35,946 nt of DNA from JBBQXY01 sp051004815 (lineage in GTDB: Bacteria > Chloroflexota > Ktedonobacteria > Ktedonobacterales > Ktedonobacteraceae): positions 1 through 35,946 of the forward strand of contig JBPCJY010000072.1 of NCBI GenBank assembly GCA_051004815.1, in the 5' to 3' direction. The notes under the pieces are model-generated. The model was not told the DNA's origin and did not search any database. It was given only the letters and a program-made list of their open reading frames with translations. Below, piece by piece: positions 7,437 to 16,131 of this stretch. The position numbers and the translations under genes were made by a program. Numbering within the stretch: the first letter of the stretch is position 1; every line of letters begins with the position of its first letter.

Positions 7437-8273
7437 TTAGAGTAACTTCCAACCGGAAATAACCAGTACGGTGGCTAATACCGGGCGCATAATGCGGTCT
7501 GGGATGTACTTACTTAATTTGCTGCCCAGGAAGACTCCCGGCAGGGAGCCAATCAACAATAGTCCTACAATCGTCCAGTTAATGGTACCGGCGTTGAAGT
7601 AGACGATGGTGCCGGCGATATGTAACATCACCGCGTGAACAATGTCAGCCCCCACCAATTCCTTAGAGGAGAGTCGTGGAAAGATGAACGCCAGGGCTAC
7701 AATAATCAAGGTTCCACTACCCACTGAGGTCAAGCCGACGAGGAAACCTACGATGAGACCGATCAATACTGTAACAAGGGGGCGGTACCGTTTCACCCAG
7801 AGAGAGGAAGTAGGCTTTCCGTCTTCTGGATTGTGCATTGCCTCTTGTTTTTGTGCCTCTAGCTCGTTACGATCCAGGCGACGCATGATGAACGGTTTGA
7901 CGAGCAGTAAGACGGCTACCAGTAAGAGGGTGAAACCGATAGCATGAAGGATCAGGCCATTGATGAGATCACCATAGTGATGGCGCGTATATTGCACGAG
8001 GCCTACACCTGCGACTGTGGCCGGGACACTCCCACAAGCAAGCCAGAGGGCAATTTTGAGATTTTCGCGATTGACACTTTTTTGCTGGAAATGGACTATT
8101 GAACCAAGACCTTTGGTCACTGCTGAGTAAGCCATGTCGGTTCCGACAGCCCATACAGGAGGAACACGGAGTACCAGAATTAAGATTGGCGCGAGCAATG
8201 CGCCCCCACCCATTCCGGTCAATCCGACAAGAAAACCGACCAACAATCCAATGATCGAAATGCGGTAATCCAC
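7437..8273 (-). CDS. TauE/SafE-family anion permease
   Basis: This integral membrane protein of the sulfite exporter TauE/SafE family moves organosulfur-derived or other small anions. It contains the internal two-fold repeat typical of the family: GLLVGFLVGLTGMGGGALLAPILI near the N-terminus and GLIVGFLVGLTSVGSGTLIIVAL in the second half, each followed by hydrophobic helices (about 8 TM in all). The GTG at 8273 is chosen because AAGGGGGA lies 7 nt upstream. An in-frame ATG at 8366 has no good ribosome site and sits about 5 nt from the predicted transcription start. The product is 278 aa. The substrate is not readable. It is monocistronic, with its own promoter and terminator. Confidence 0.88.
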   Translation of the reverse strand: MDYRISIIGLLVGFLVGLTGMGGGALLAPILILVLRVPPVWAVGTDMAYSAVTKGLGSIVHFQQKSVNRENLKIALWLACGSVPATVAGVGLVQYTRHHYGDLINGLILHAIGFTLLLVAVLLLVKPFIMRRLDRNELEAQKQEAMHNPEDGKPTSSLWVKRYRPLVTVLIGLIVGFLVGLTSVGSGTLIIVALAFIFPRLSSKELVGADIVHAVMLHIAGTIVYFNAGTINWTIVGLLLIGSLPGVFLGSKLSKYIPDRIMRPVLATVLVISGWKLL

Positions 8274-8377
8274 TACAAATTCCCCCTTTTGAAACAGTAT
8301 AAAACAACTTGAAAAAAGCTGATATCTTATTTTTAACCACTTATCTAAATGTAACGGTGGTTTCATTTACTTTGCAG

Positions 8378-8406
8378 AGCATACCATCCAATTACAAAAT
8401 TGTCAA
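8378..8406 (-). promoter_or_regulatory. sigma-70 promoter of the TauE-like gene
   Basis: On the minus strand TTGACA (8406-8401) is followed 17 bp later by TATGCT (8383-8378). The start point would be near 8371, giving a leader of about 98 nt to the GTG start at 8273. The rest of the interval 8407-8618 holds no gene and no clear terminator for the downstream-facing helicase gene. Confidence 0.7.
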
Positions 8407-8618
8407 GGTTTTTGGTCTAAAAATCTGGCTTTTTAGGGAAATTCAGTTGTACGTGTTATGTGTTAGATATCTATAAGGTATATTGATGATATAGCAGTTA
8501 CATCGATGAACGTGACTATTATGGCAAACTAACGCTATTCTATTACCTATCGGCAGGAAGTTAAGAAAACTTTACCCCGCCTATGCCATTAGTAGGGAAC
8601 GTATAGCTTGCACTGTTC

Positions 8619-10901
8619 TTAAAAGAGAGTAGGTGTTGTTACCAGGGGGCTTAATTTGCGTGGAGAACCATCGCGGTTGAAGAGATAGGGATTTAAGATG
8701 CCATCCTCATCGGTTGGGGTCAGTCCTGCTTCTTGAATGAAGCGCGAGGCAACGGCGTCGCTGCCCCTGTAGCGTTGGATGCAAGAGAGGAAGAGCAATT
8801 TTTGCGCACGGGTAAAGGCTACGTAAGCCAGGCGGCGTTCCTCGGCGAGGCCTGAAAGTACGATGGGACCGTCTTCAGCCATGGTATAGGAGCGGCGATG
8901 AGGAAAGATGCCCTCGGTCAGACCCATGACAAAGACAACCGGGCTTTCCAGCCCTTTGGCTTTATGTACAGTCATCAGGCTGACGCAATCGCGCTTATTT
9001 TTGCTCGTATCTTCGGCCTTCTCTTTGAGCAAGGCCATGCCCTGTAAAAATTGGTCGATGGTGTGATAGCGTTTCGCGATCTGCGTCAGTTCTTCCAGTT
9101 CATCATAGCGACCCTCTAACTTTACCTCTTCGTGGTGGGCGGGAGCTTCTTGCTCTTCATCGTGGTTATCCTGGTGTTTTCCGTCGCTATGGCGTAAATG
9201 AACATCATAGGCATGTTGGCGGATGAGCCGTATAGCTTCCGCGGGGGAGTTGTTACTATGCGCCTGGACATGCTTAATGAGCGCGATGAAGTCTTTCACG
9301 GCAGGTTGGTACTCGGCTGGCACCACGTAAGACTGCTCTTCACAGAATTGGAGCAGGGGACGCCCACCGGCTTGAGCCGTTAATGTGCCGTAGAACGTTG
9401 GTGTGAAACGGTGTGACGATTTTGTTGTGCGGGCGAAATACTCGCGTGAAGGAATATTCGCCACCGTGCGAAAGGCGTTGTTCAATTCGCCGCAGCGCAT
9501 GGGAGTGAAAAATTCGTCCCATTTACGCGGTTGTGGACTCGTGCGCGTGGCCAGGTACTCTGAGTGCAGCCGCACACCGTTTACCAGGGCGAGATAGGCC
9601 AGCATATCGCGGGTCGTCTTGCGTTTGAAAAAAGATGAGCCACCGATTGTACGATAGGGGACGTTATTGCGAGCGAGCGCGATTTCAAGCGAGGCCAGGT
9701 GATGATTTGTGCGCGAAAGGACAAAAATATCATGGTACGAGAGCGTGTCCTTCTGCTCGTGCCATGTACGCACAAGGTCAGCAATATGTGTGGCGAGGCC
9801 ATTGGCTTCGCTCTCCTGGTCTTCATAAGCAGTCACTTGAATGGGCGCACCGTCGGGGCATGTTGCTCGCAATATTTTCTCGAAACCAGGGGTGATATCA
9901 TTGTGGCCGATCAAGCGATTAGCGGCATCGAGAATTTGGGGCGTTGAGCGATAATTGTGCTCGATGTGATAAATTATGCCCTTGGGATACATAGTGCGAA
10001 ACGAGAGGATTGACGCTTCTGGACTGGCACCACGAAACTGGTAGATAGCCTGGTCGGGGTCGCCCACGACGACGACGTTATTTTTAGGAGCCGCCAGGTA
10101 TTGGATCAGTTGATACTGCGACGGGTTTGTATCCTGCGTTTCATCAACTTGCAGGTACAGATACCGCTCTTGCCAGGTTTTACGAAACTTGGGGCTGCTT
10201 TGCAGCAAGTTGAGTGGGACGTAGATCAGGTCGGAGAGATCGTAGAGCTTTTCTTTTTGTTTGGTCTCTTCATAGCGCAGATAGAATTCTTGATAGCGTT
10301 CGGCCACTTCGACGTCGCTATCCATGGAGGCGCGAAAGAAGCTTGCGGACTGCTCTGGTGCTACCATCGTTTCCTTGGCACGGTCAACCGCGCTCAACAC
10401 ATCCAGTATTTCGACCTCCCAGTTCATGCCACGGCTACGATTGCTGCGCCATGGACGAATAATATCTTCTGCCAGCCACTGGCGCGGCTCCCCGCTGAGC
10501 AAGCGTTTGTTCAACTCCAAGGGTGTCCACTGCAACTTCTCGCGCAGCATCTGGTGGCCCAAACCATGAAATGTGACGACGCGCAAGGCCTTCATATCTG
10601 TCGTGCGAAAGCCGCGTGCTTTCAGAGCCTTTAAGGCGCGTTTCTCCATTTCATTGGCGGCGGCACGGGTGAAGGTGACGCATAAAATTGTTGCGGGCGC
10701 GATAGCTTCGTCCGCGACCAGGCGCACCAGCCGTTGGACGAGAATAGAGGTTTTGCCGGTGCCGGCGGCGGCGATGAAGGCAGCAGGTCCATCGGTATGG
10801 GCGATGGCTGCGGCTTGCTGTGGGTTGGCTGTAAAGTGGGCTTGCTGGCTTTTGACGGCGTTGACTGCTTTGGTGGTATGCTTTGTTCCCTGAGCTGGCA
10901 T
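8619..10901 (-). CDS. UvrD/PcrA/Rep-family ATP-dependent DNA helicase
   Basis: This 760-aa superfamily 1A helicase would unwind DNA 3' to 5' in repair or replication restart. Motif I is AAAGTGKT with the ATP-binding lysine at K50. It is followed by VTFTRAAANEM (Ia), VDETQD (II), VVVVGDPDQAIYQFRGA (III), HNYRST (IV), MTVHKAKGLE (V) and RLAYVAFTRAQ (VI). Relative to typical UvrD/PcrA (about 720-740 aa) it is about the same length. It has an acidic, His-rich stretch in the 2B region (EEQEAPAHHEE), but no C-terminal Tudor-like tail is obvious. GAGGAAGAG precedes the ATG by about 9 nt. It is divergent from the RelE-helicase fusion gene, with a repeat element between them. Calling it PcrA, UvrD or Rep specifically would go beyond the evidence. 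Confidence 0.94.
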   Translation of the reverse strand: MPAQGTKHTTKAVNAVKSQQAHFTANPQQAAAIAHTDGPAAFIAAAGTGKTSILVQRLVRLVADEAIAPATILCVTFTRAAANEMEKRALKALKARGFRTTDMKALRVVTFHGLGHQMLREKLQWTPLELNKRLLSGEPRQWLAEDIIRPWRSNRSRGMNWEVEILDVLSAVDRAKETMVAPEQSASFFRASMDSDVEVAERYQEFYLRYEETKQKEKLYDLSDLIYVPLNLLQSSPKFRKTWQERYLYLQVDETQDTNPSQYQLIQYLAAPKNNVVVVGDPDQAIYQFRGASPEASILSFRTMYPKGIIYHIEHNYRSTPQILDAANRLIGHNDITPGFEKILRATCPDGAPIQVTAYEDQESEANGLATHIADLVRTWHEQKDTLSYHDIFVLSRTNHHLASLEIALARNNVPYRTIGGSSFFKRKTTRDMLAYLALVNGVRLHSEYLATRTSPQPRKWDEFFTPMRCGELNNAFRTVANIPSREYFARTTKSSHRFTPTFYGTLTAQAGGRPLLQFCEEQSYVVPAEYQPAVKDFIALIKHVQAHSNNSPAEAIRLIRQHAYDVHLRHSDGKHQDNHDEEQEAPAHHEEVKLEGRYDELEELTQIAKRYHTIDQFLQGMALLKEKAEDTSKNKRDCVSLMTVHKAKGLESPVVFVMGLTEGIFPHRRSYTMAEDGPIVLSGLAEERRLAYVAFTRAQKLLFLSCIQRYRGSDAVASRFIQEAGLTPTDEDGILNPYLFNRDGSPRKLSPLVTTPTLF

Positions 10902-10942
10902 CCTGTTAATCTCTTCCTCACTGTCCTCTGTTTCCGACTCGT

Positions 10943-10972
10943 ACTATAGCATGGTTCTGCCGCAGTTGGCAA
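10943..10972 (-). promoter_or_regulatory. promoter of the UvrD-family helicase gene
   Basis: On the minus strand TTGCCA (10972-10967), an 18-bp spacer and TATAGT (10948-10943) form a sigma-70-type promoter. TGC directly before TATAGT makes it an extended -10. The start would be near 10936, about 35 nt before the ATG. Confidence 0.6.
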
Positions 10973-10977
10973 CTGAC

Positions 10978-11049
10978 AGATATTTGGAGAGAATGACAGC
11001 CAAGGCATCTCTCAAGTCCGCTCACGGGAACTCTTATCTCCAAATATCT
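10978..11049. repeat. 72-bp MITE-like element B
   Basis: Perfect 13-bp terminal inverted repeats (10978-10990 and 11037-11049, AGATATTTGGAGA) enclose a body that matches, read backwards, the long arm of element C at 35726-35946. The central hairpin core and one arm are missing, so B looks like an internal deletion form. It fills the gap between the two divergent helicase promoters. Confidence 0.75.
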
Positions 11050-11067
11050 TGGCAACCGAGGTAGGAC

Positions 11068-11096
11068 TTGACAATAGATGTACTTGCACGTACTAT
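11068..11096 (+). promoter_or_regulatory. sigma-70 promoter of the RelE-helicase fusion gene
   Basis: A perfect TTGACA (11068-11073), a 17-bp spacer and TACTAT (11091-11096) fit the housekeeping consensus. Transcription would begin near 11103. The first in-frame TTG of the open frame lies inside this -35 box, so it cannot be the translation start. Confidence 0.8.
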
Positions 11097-11127
11097 ATTT
11101 ATAAATGTAAGAAGCGGAGGGCCGGAT

Positions 11128-13239
11128 TTGTTAATTGATGTTGTAACAAGCGATGCGTTTGAACATGGGCTGAGCCAACTTCCGTTAGCGATGCGAGAAA
11201 CCGTCATCAAGAAGGTGCGTTTGCTGGCCGAGAATCCGGCTCATCCTTCACTCAAAACGCACCGTTTAAAACTGGCGAAGGGGCATATCTGGGAGTGTTA
11301 CATTACGGAGAGTATGCGCTTGCTTTATGAAGTGAAAGATAAGTGTTTGTACTTGTGGGAGCTGGGGTCGCATGCAATAGTGGATAATGTGCGCTTGCGC
11401 GGCTTTGCTGCCAATACGCGTTTTAATCGCAGAGATGATATCTTAGCGGATACTCTTTCCATCCCTGTACAGGCGGGACAGGAGAAACCACACTTCGATG
11501 CTATCGCCTGGGAAACAAGCGTTCCTTTGGACTCAGTTCTTGAGCAAGAAGGCTCACCCAATCACTTTGCTCGCTTCCAAATTGCTCATCTGCGTATCCT
11601 GGGGGTACCTTCGCACCTGGTAGGGGCGATGAAAGCGGCTCCGTCGCTAGAGCAGGCTCTGGCTGTGCCGGGGTTGCCTGAACAGACGCGTTCGTGGCTA
11701 GAGGAATTGAGCACCTCAGCCGAATTGGAAAAAGTCATGTTTGACTCTACCCGCCTGTTGTATCGCTCTACCCTCGATCTCCTGGAGGGCTATTGCGAGG
11801 GGAAGATCAAGCGCTTGATGCTGAATCTCCAGCGACCGGAACAGCAGCAGTTTGTAGAGATGGAGCGCACGCCGCTGATTTTGCTCAAGGGAGCCGCAGG
11901 CTCCGGCAAGACAACGGTTGGTATCTATCGCGCCATTCGTCTGGCCGGGCAAGGTCGGAACGTAATGATCCTTACATACAATCATACGCTGGCCTCTATT
12001 ACCAAATCGTTAGTTGAAGAGCTGATTGGCCCATTACCTGGAAATCTGCATGTGAAAACCCTGCATAGTTTGCTAGGGAGCTTTTTAAGGCAGCGTGCCG
12101 CAGGTTTTACTATCGCGGAGCCAGGGGTGTTGCGAAAGACATTGCATGATGCCTTGCATGAAGTACGCATAAAGGAGAAAGCATCTGTATTGCTGCGTGA
12201 TGAGAATTTTTTTGAGGAAGAGTTTAAGCGTGTCATCAAGGGACTGGGCATAAAAAGTGTGGAGGAATATAAGGATGTCGAACGCTATGGGCGCAAAACT
12301 GCCCTCAACGCGAAACAACGCGAAGCAGTCTGGCGCGTATACGAGGTTTATCAGCGTCGCTTAGCACAGATAAAGCAGCATGATTGGTCAGACCCCGCTC
12401 TTTTGACCTTAGCTTCTTTACAAATTCAGCCAGCGGCACATCCTTATGATGATATCATCGTCGATGAAGCGCAAGATTTGACTCCGGTTGATTTGCGGGT
12501 GATTCAGCAACTTGTCAAAGCTGATGGGAGCATGATGATTCTTGCCGACGCGGCACAAACATTGTACTCACGCGGTTTTTCATGGAAACAGGCCGGTCTA
12601 CAGGCGCGGGGCCGAACGGCAATCCTGCGAAAAAATTTTCGCAATACGCGTCAGGTTGCCGAGGCAGCGGCACATTTACTCATGCAGAACACGTTAATGC
12701 GCTCCGCTAATGAATATGTTGACCCGGAATGGACACAACGGCAGGGGCCAGCTCCAATTGTCATGAAAGCGACCAGTATGTTCGGGCAAATTGAGTTGGT
12801 GAGAGACCATATTCTTGACCTGGTCAGTAGCCAGGATTTCCGGCTCTCCGACTTTGCTGTGTTATGTCCAACCAATCAACTATGCGAACAGTGCCAGCAA
12901 GAGCTGGAGCAATCCGGCTTGCGCACCGTTTTGCATAAAGATAGTGACTTTGACTTGTTGGAGGAGCGTATTAAGGTATTGACAATCCACTCGGCCAAGG
13001 GTCTGGAGTTTCCAGTTGTCTTTCTGCTGGGACTGACGATGGGGGAACTTCCCTCGAGCAGGGGATTGCAACACCTTGATCGAGAGGAGGTAGAGCTGTT
13101 TATCGAGCAGCAGCGCACGCTGTGCTATGTCGGTATGACGCGTGCTGCCGAGGCCCTCTACCTCCTCACAACCAGGGGACAAGAATCGCGTTTCATCAAT
13201 GAGCTAGTAGGAAAGGTCAAGGTCTGGGTGAAAGCCTAG
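11128..13239 (+). CDS. UvrD-like helicase with N-terminal RelE/ParE-type domain
   Basis: Residues ~1-95 resemble the RelE/ParE toxin fold: a helical F-x-x-x-L-x-x-L-P start, LLAENPAHPSLKTHRL, then WECYITESMRLLYEV and LWELGSHAIVDN, matching the strand pattern ending in G-x-H. A linker (about 100-225) follows. Then an SF1 helicase core: KGAAGSGKTT (lysine 261), VDEAQDLTP (446-454), ILADAAQTLY, LRKNFRNTRQ, LTIHSAKGLEFPVVF and QQRTLCYVGMTRAA. The TTG at 11128 is chosen since GGAGG lies 7 nt upstream and the promoter's -35 box sits on the earlier TTG at 11068. That gives 703 aa. The fusion occurs in a known group of helicases, but the job of the RelE-like part (RNase, ribosome docking, or inert fold) is not known. 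No separate antitoxin gene is seen. Confidence 0.9.
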   Translation: MLIDVVTSDAFEHGLSQLPLAMRETVIKKVRLLAENPAHPSLKTHRLKLAKGHIWECYITESMRLLYEVKDKCLYLWELGSHAIVDNVRLRGFAANTRFNRRDDILADTLSIPVQAGQEKPHFDAIAWETSVPLDSVLEQEGSPNHFARFQIAHLRILGVPSHLVGAMKAAPSLEQALAVPGLPEQTRSWLEELSTSAELEKVMFDSTRLLYRSTLDLLEGYCEGKIKRLMLNLQRPEQQQFVEMERTPLILLKGAAGSGKTTVGIYRAIRLAGQGRNVMILTYNHTLASITKSLVEELIGPLPGNLHVKTLHSLLGSFLRQRAAGFTIAEPGVLRKTLHDALHEVRIKEKASVLLRDENFFEEEFKRVIKGLGIKSVEEYKDVERYGRKTALNAKQREAVWRVYEVYQRRLAQIKQHDWSDPALLTLASLQIQPAAHPYDDIIVDEAQDLTPVDLRVIQQLVKADGSMMILADAAQTLYSRGFSWKQAGLQARGRTAILRKNFRNTRQVAEAAAHLLMQNTLMRSANEYVDPEWTQRQGPAPIVMKATSMFGQIELVRDHILDLVSSQDFRLSDFAVLCPTNQLCEQCQQELEQSGLRTVLHKDSDFDLLEERIKVLTIHSAKGLEFPVVFLLGLTMGELPSSRGLQHLDREEVELFIEQQRTLCYVGMTRAAEALYLLTTRGQESRFINELVGKVKVWVKA

Positions 13240-13250
13240 CCTTCTATTTC

Positions 13251-15602
13251 CTATAGCCGGATAATGACTGTTCCCTGTCCTGTTTTGACGCGTTGTTGTA
13301 ACGTTCTATTGCCTGTATGTACGATGACCTCGTATGCCTCACGTTGCGGGCGAAATGCGTCAAAGTGCTCCTCGATTTCTACCGTGACGAAATCTTCCTG
13401 GACACGGCAACTGATAGCTATCGTGGAGGAGGTGCCCTGTTGATAGGCAAGGGAGGAGCCATCATCCTCGTAAAGGGTATAGCTGGCAAGTCCATCGGTG
13501 GCCATGTAACAGGTAAAGGTCAGTGGGTCAGTGGGAGATTGATCGACATATTGCATCATAGGGCCGGTGGGTATAATGCTATTGCCACGAATGAACAAGG
13601 GCCAGCGTTCTAATGGGGTAGCAATTTCGCTCCGGCCACGGCCACTATACTCTTTCCCATCCCAATAGTCGAACCAGACGCCTTCTGGCAGATAGACGCT
13701 CCAGCTAGTCGCTCCCTGTTTATAAATAGGGGCCGAGAGCAATGCATCGCCGACCAGAAACTCGTCTTGTACATCACAGGCCTCTTCATCTTGCGGGTAG
13801 TGATAATACAGTGGGCGGATGATAGGTGTGCCTGTCGTGGCTGCCTGGTGGAACAGGTTGTAAAGGTACGGTAGTAGACGGTAGCGCACTTCCATGGCTG
13901 TGCGATAGGCACTTTCAAATGGCTCACCGAAGCCCCATGGCTCCTGATCGGGATTGTTCAGGGCATTGTGATTGCGGCAGAACGGTAGGAGTGCGCCGAG
14001 TTGGGCAAATCGTATCAGGAGTTCACCGTTGCTGGCTTCCCAGAAGCCGCCGACATCTACGCCAATGAAGGCCACGCCGCTCATGCCGATGTTCAGGCAC
14101 ATTGGTATTGCCATCAGAATATCTTCCCATTGGCTGGTATTGTCGCCAGTCCAGAGGGCAGCATAGCGTTGCATACCTGTTGTACCAGAACGAGTCATCA
14201 CAAATGGGCGGCTATTGGGCCGCAAACGCAACAAGCCCTCGTAAGTTGCTCGCGCCATCTCCATGCCATAGGCATTGTGATAAAACTTGTGCAGCGTTCT
14301 TCCCCCGTCCGGCTCTGTAGGTTGATCTCTATCGGCCTGATGCACGACATCATCAGGCATGGTATTAGATGTAGTCTCTATCTCTACCGCGTCTGGGACC
14401 ATCATATTGGTCAGGGCTGGTTCATCCATATCGTTCCAGATGCCATCAACACCCTGCTTTAACAAACCCTGATAGAGGTCGCCCCACCATGTGCGAACTG
14501 CGCTCTGTGAGAAATCGGGAAAGACACACGCTCCCGGCCAGACGTTGCCAACAAAGACGTTACCATTTTCATAGCGGCAGAAGTAATCGTGCTCCATTCC
14601 TTGCTGGTACACAGTGTATTGGTCATCAATTTTCGTACCAGGATCGAGAATGGTAATCAGGTGGATGCCTTGCTCGTGCAGGTCTTTGGTCAGTTGCTCT
14701 GGTTGAGGAAAGGTATTGGAATTCCAGGTGAAGTTGCGATAACCATCCATGTAGTCGATATCGAGCCAGATGGCGTCCAGTGGATGGTTGCGTTCGCGAA
14801 ATTGTGCGGCGACTTTGCGCACCTCTTGCGCGGACGTATAGCTCCAACGGCATTGGTGATGGCCGAGTGTCCAACGCGGAGGCAGCGGCATATGTCCGGT
14901 GAGTTCGGTGTATTGCTGCATCACATCTGCCGGTGTTGGCCCCATGAGGAAGTAGACGTTGAGGCTATCGCCTTGCACCGTCATGCTTACCTGGGATGTG
15001 ACGGTCTTCCCCAAATCCATCTCAATACGCCCCGTGTGATCGAGAAGAACGCCATAGGCGCGACCATCTTCTACGGTCAGGCCGAGATAGAAGGGAATTG
15101 AAGTATACATGGTTTTGGTCTTGGGATTGTGGCCCTTGTGCGGGTCGATATTCCAGATAGGGAATGCCTGTCCACGCTTGTTCATATCTCCGGTACGTTC
15201 GCCCAACCCGTAAATACGCTCGTTGCTGGCGAGTGGACGACTCAGGCGTAACTCGTCAGGCGAGGTGGCAAATCCGTGGAGATACGGTTCAAGTGTGGCG
15301 CGAGCCTGTTCATCACTCAACGTGTGGGGCCATTGTTCGTCGCCTTTAATGACGCTCCAGGAGTGATAAGGTAGCGTCCCATGTACGCCGTCAACCAGCT
15401 GATAGCTGGTAAGATCGGTCTGTGTATCTTGCGGACGGCGGCGTAATCGTGTAACCTCCGCGCCTCGCAGGAGGCGGACGCGTAGAATATTCTGACTCAA
15501 AACGGCTCCCGCGAGAAGATAATCCTCGTTTTCTTCGCTGTACCAGAGGTGTTCGCGCCCTCTGGCTGCTTGAAAATGCAGTTGTGCAATTGCTGAAAAC
15601 AC
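13251..15602 (-). CDS. GH31 alpha-glucosidase family glycoside hydrolase
   Basis: This 783-aa enzyme hydrolyses alpha-linked glucosides or xylosides by a retaining mechanism. After an N-terminal galactose-mutarotase-like beta domain (about 1-215, with SNERIYGLGERTGDMNKRG), the TIM barrel has WLDIDYMDGYRNFTWN, then GIWNDMDEP with nucleophile D391, and LWTGDNTSQWEDI with acid/base D487. The C-terminal beta domains hold YLPEGVWFDYWDGKEYSG. Length and order fit family GH31. There is no signal peptide, so it is probably cytoplasmic. The GTG start at 15602 has AAAGG 8 nt upstream. It converges with the helicase fusion gene (11-bp gap). No sugar transporter or regulator lies beside it, so the natural substrate is unknown. 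Confidence 0.94.
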   Translation of the reverse strand: MFSAIAQLHFQAARGREHLWYSEENEDYLLAGAVLSQNILRVRLLRGAEVTRLRRRPQDTQTDLTSYQLVDGVHGTLPYHSWSVIKGDEQWPHTLSDEQARATLEPYLHGFATSPDELRLSRPLASNERIYGLGERTGDMNKRGQAFPIWNIDPHKGHNPKTKTMYTSIPFYLGLTVEDGRAYGVLLDHTGRIEMDLGKTVTSQVSMTVQGDSLNVYFLMGPTPADVMQQYTELTGHMPLPPRWTLGHHQCRWSYTSAQEVRKVAAQFRERNHPLDAIWLDIDYMDGYRNFTWNSNTFPQPEQLTKDLHEQGIHLITILDPGTKIDDQYTVYQQGMEHDYFCRYENGNVFVGNVWPGACVFPDFSQSAVRTWWGDLYQGLLKQGVDGIWNDMDEPALTNMMVPDAVEIETTSNTMPDDVVHQADRDQPTEPDGGRTLHKFYHNAYGMEMARATYEGLLRLRPNSRPFVMTRSGTTGMQRYAALWTGDNTSQWEDILMAIPMCLNIGMSGVAFIGVDVGGFWEASNGELLIRFAQLGALLPFCRNHNALNNPDQEPWGFGEPFESAYRTAMEVRYRLLPYLYNLFHQAATTGTPIIRPLYYHYPQDEEACDVQDEFLVGDALLSAPIYKQGATSWSVYLPEGVWFDYWDGKEYSGRGRSEIATPLERWPLFIRGNSIIPTGPMMQYVDQSPTDPLTFTCYMATDGLASYTLYEDDGSSLAYQQGTSSTIAISCRVQEDFVTVEIEEHFDAFRPQREAYEVIVHTGNRTLQQRVKTGQGTVIIRL

Positions 15603-15789
15603 GGTAGATGCCTTTCTGGTAAATGCTTTCTTATTGAAGAGAAAAAACGCGTGTTTTTTTCTTAACCCGATAGTACCATATTTCGAGAAACCTCCATACG
15701 ATCTTAACAGATTATTAACCTGATTATTACCCTGGATATCTTATTATTCGTGTGGGGGATAAATGTTCCATGGGGGATGTCCTGGGGGG

Positions 15790-16024
15790 GACATTAGATT
15801 GCTATATATGATCCTTTCTAATTACATAGCAAGGAACATTCATGAGTACACCGCGTGGTCGTTCTGCGGAATGAACGCCTGCGGACAGAACGTAAGACCT
15901 GGCGCAACAGGCGGTTCTGGTTGAAGCAGGTGCTGAGTGTTGAGTAGGTCAAGCCCTATTCTGCGCTTTTATAAATGAACGATAAACGTTGACTCAGCAC
16001 ACGGATTTACTCCTAAGGGGGAAG
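15790..16024. other. gene-free interval with RNA-like secondary structure (candidate ncRNA)
   Basis: Between GH31 and the ECF sigma gene (15603-16131) no convincing reading frame is present; the only near-miss is a 10-codon ATG frame at 15843. Several complementary pairs can be seen: TTGCTAT/ATAGCAA (15799-15805 with 15836-15842), GTTCTG/CAGAAC, GCCTG/CAGGC, and the 9-bp GTGCTGAGT/ACTCAGCAC (15930-15938 with 15992-16000). The interval ends in the strong hairpin at 16025-16059. It matches no riboswitch or housekeeping RNA (6S, tmRNA, SRP, RNase P) that I can recognise. It may be a transcript of its own on the plus strand or a leader region; this is inference only. Confidence 0.35.
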
Positions 16025-16066
16025 CGAAGAGGGAGAGCAGTACATGCTCTCCCTCTTCGTGTTTTG
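16025..16066 (+). terminator. strong hairpin with T-rich tail
   Basis: A perfect 15-bp stem (16025-16039 with 16045-16059, CGAAGAGGGAGAGCA) with a 5-nt loop is followed on the plus strand by TGTTTT. On the minus strand there is no T-run. It therefore suits a plus-strand transcript from the interval 15790-16024, where no gene is recognised. Confidence 0.55.
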
Positions 16067-16131
16067 GCGTAGTTCCCCGTCTCACGTTATTGTGGTGCGA
16101 ATTGGACGCGGAGACGGGCCTCTGTTACCAA

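Noticed and set aside
10101..10634. Open frame of 177 codons antisense to the UvrD-like helicase
   Set aside because: The opposite strand codes for conserved helicase motifs, and this frame shows no family pattern.
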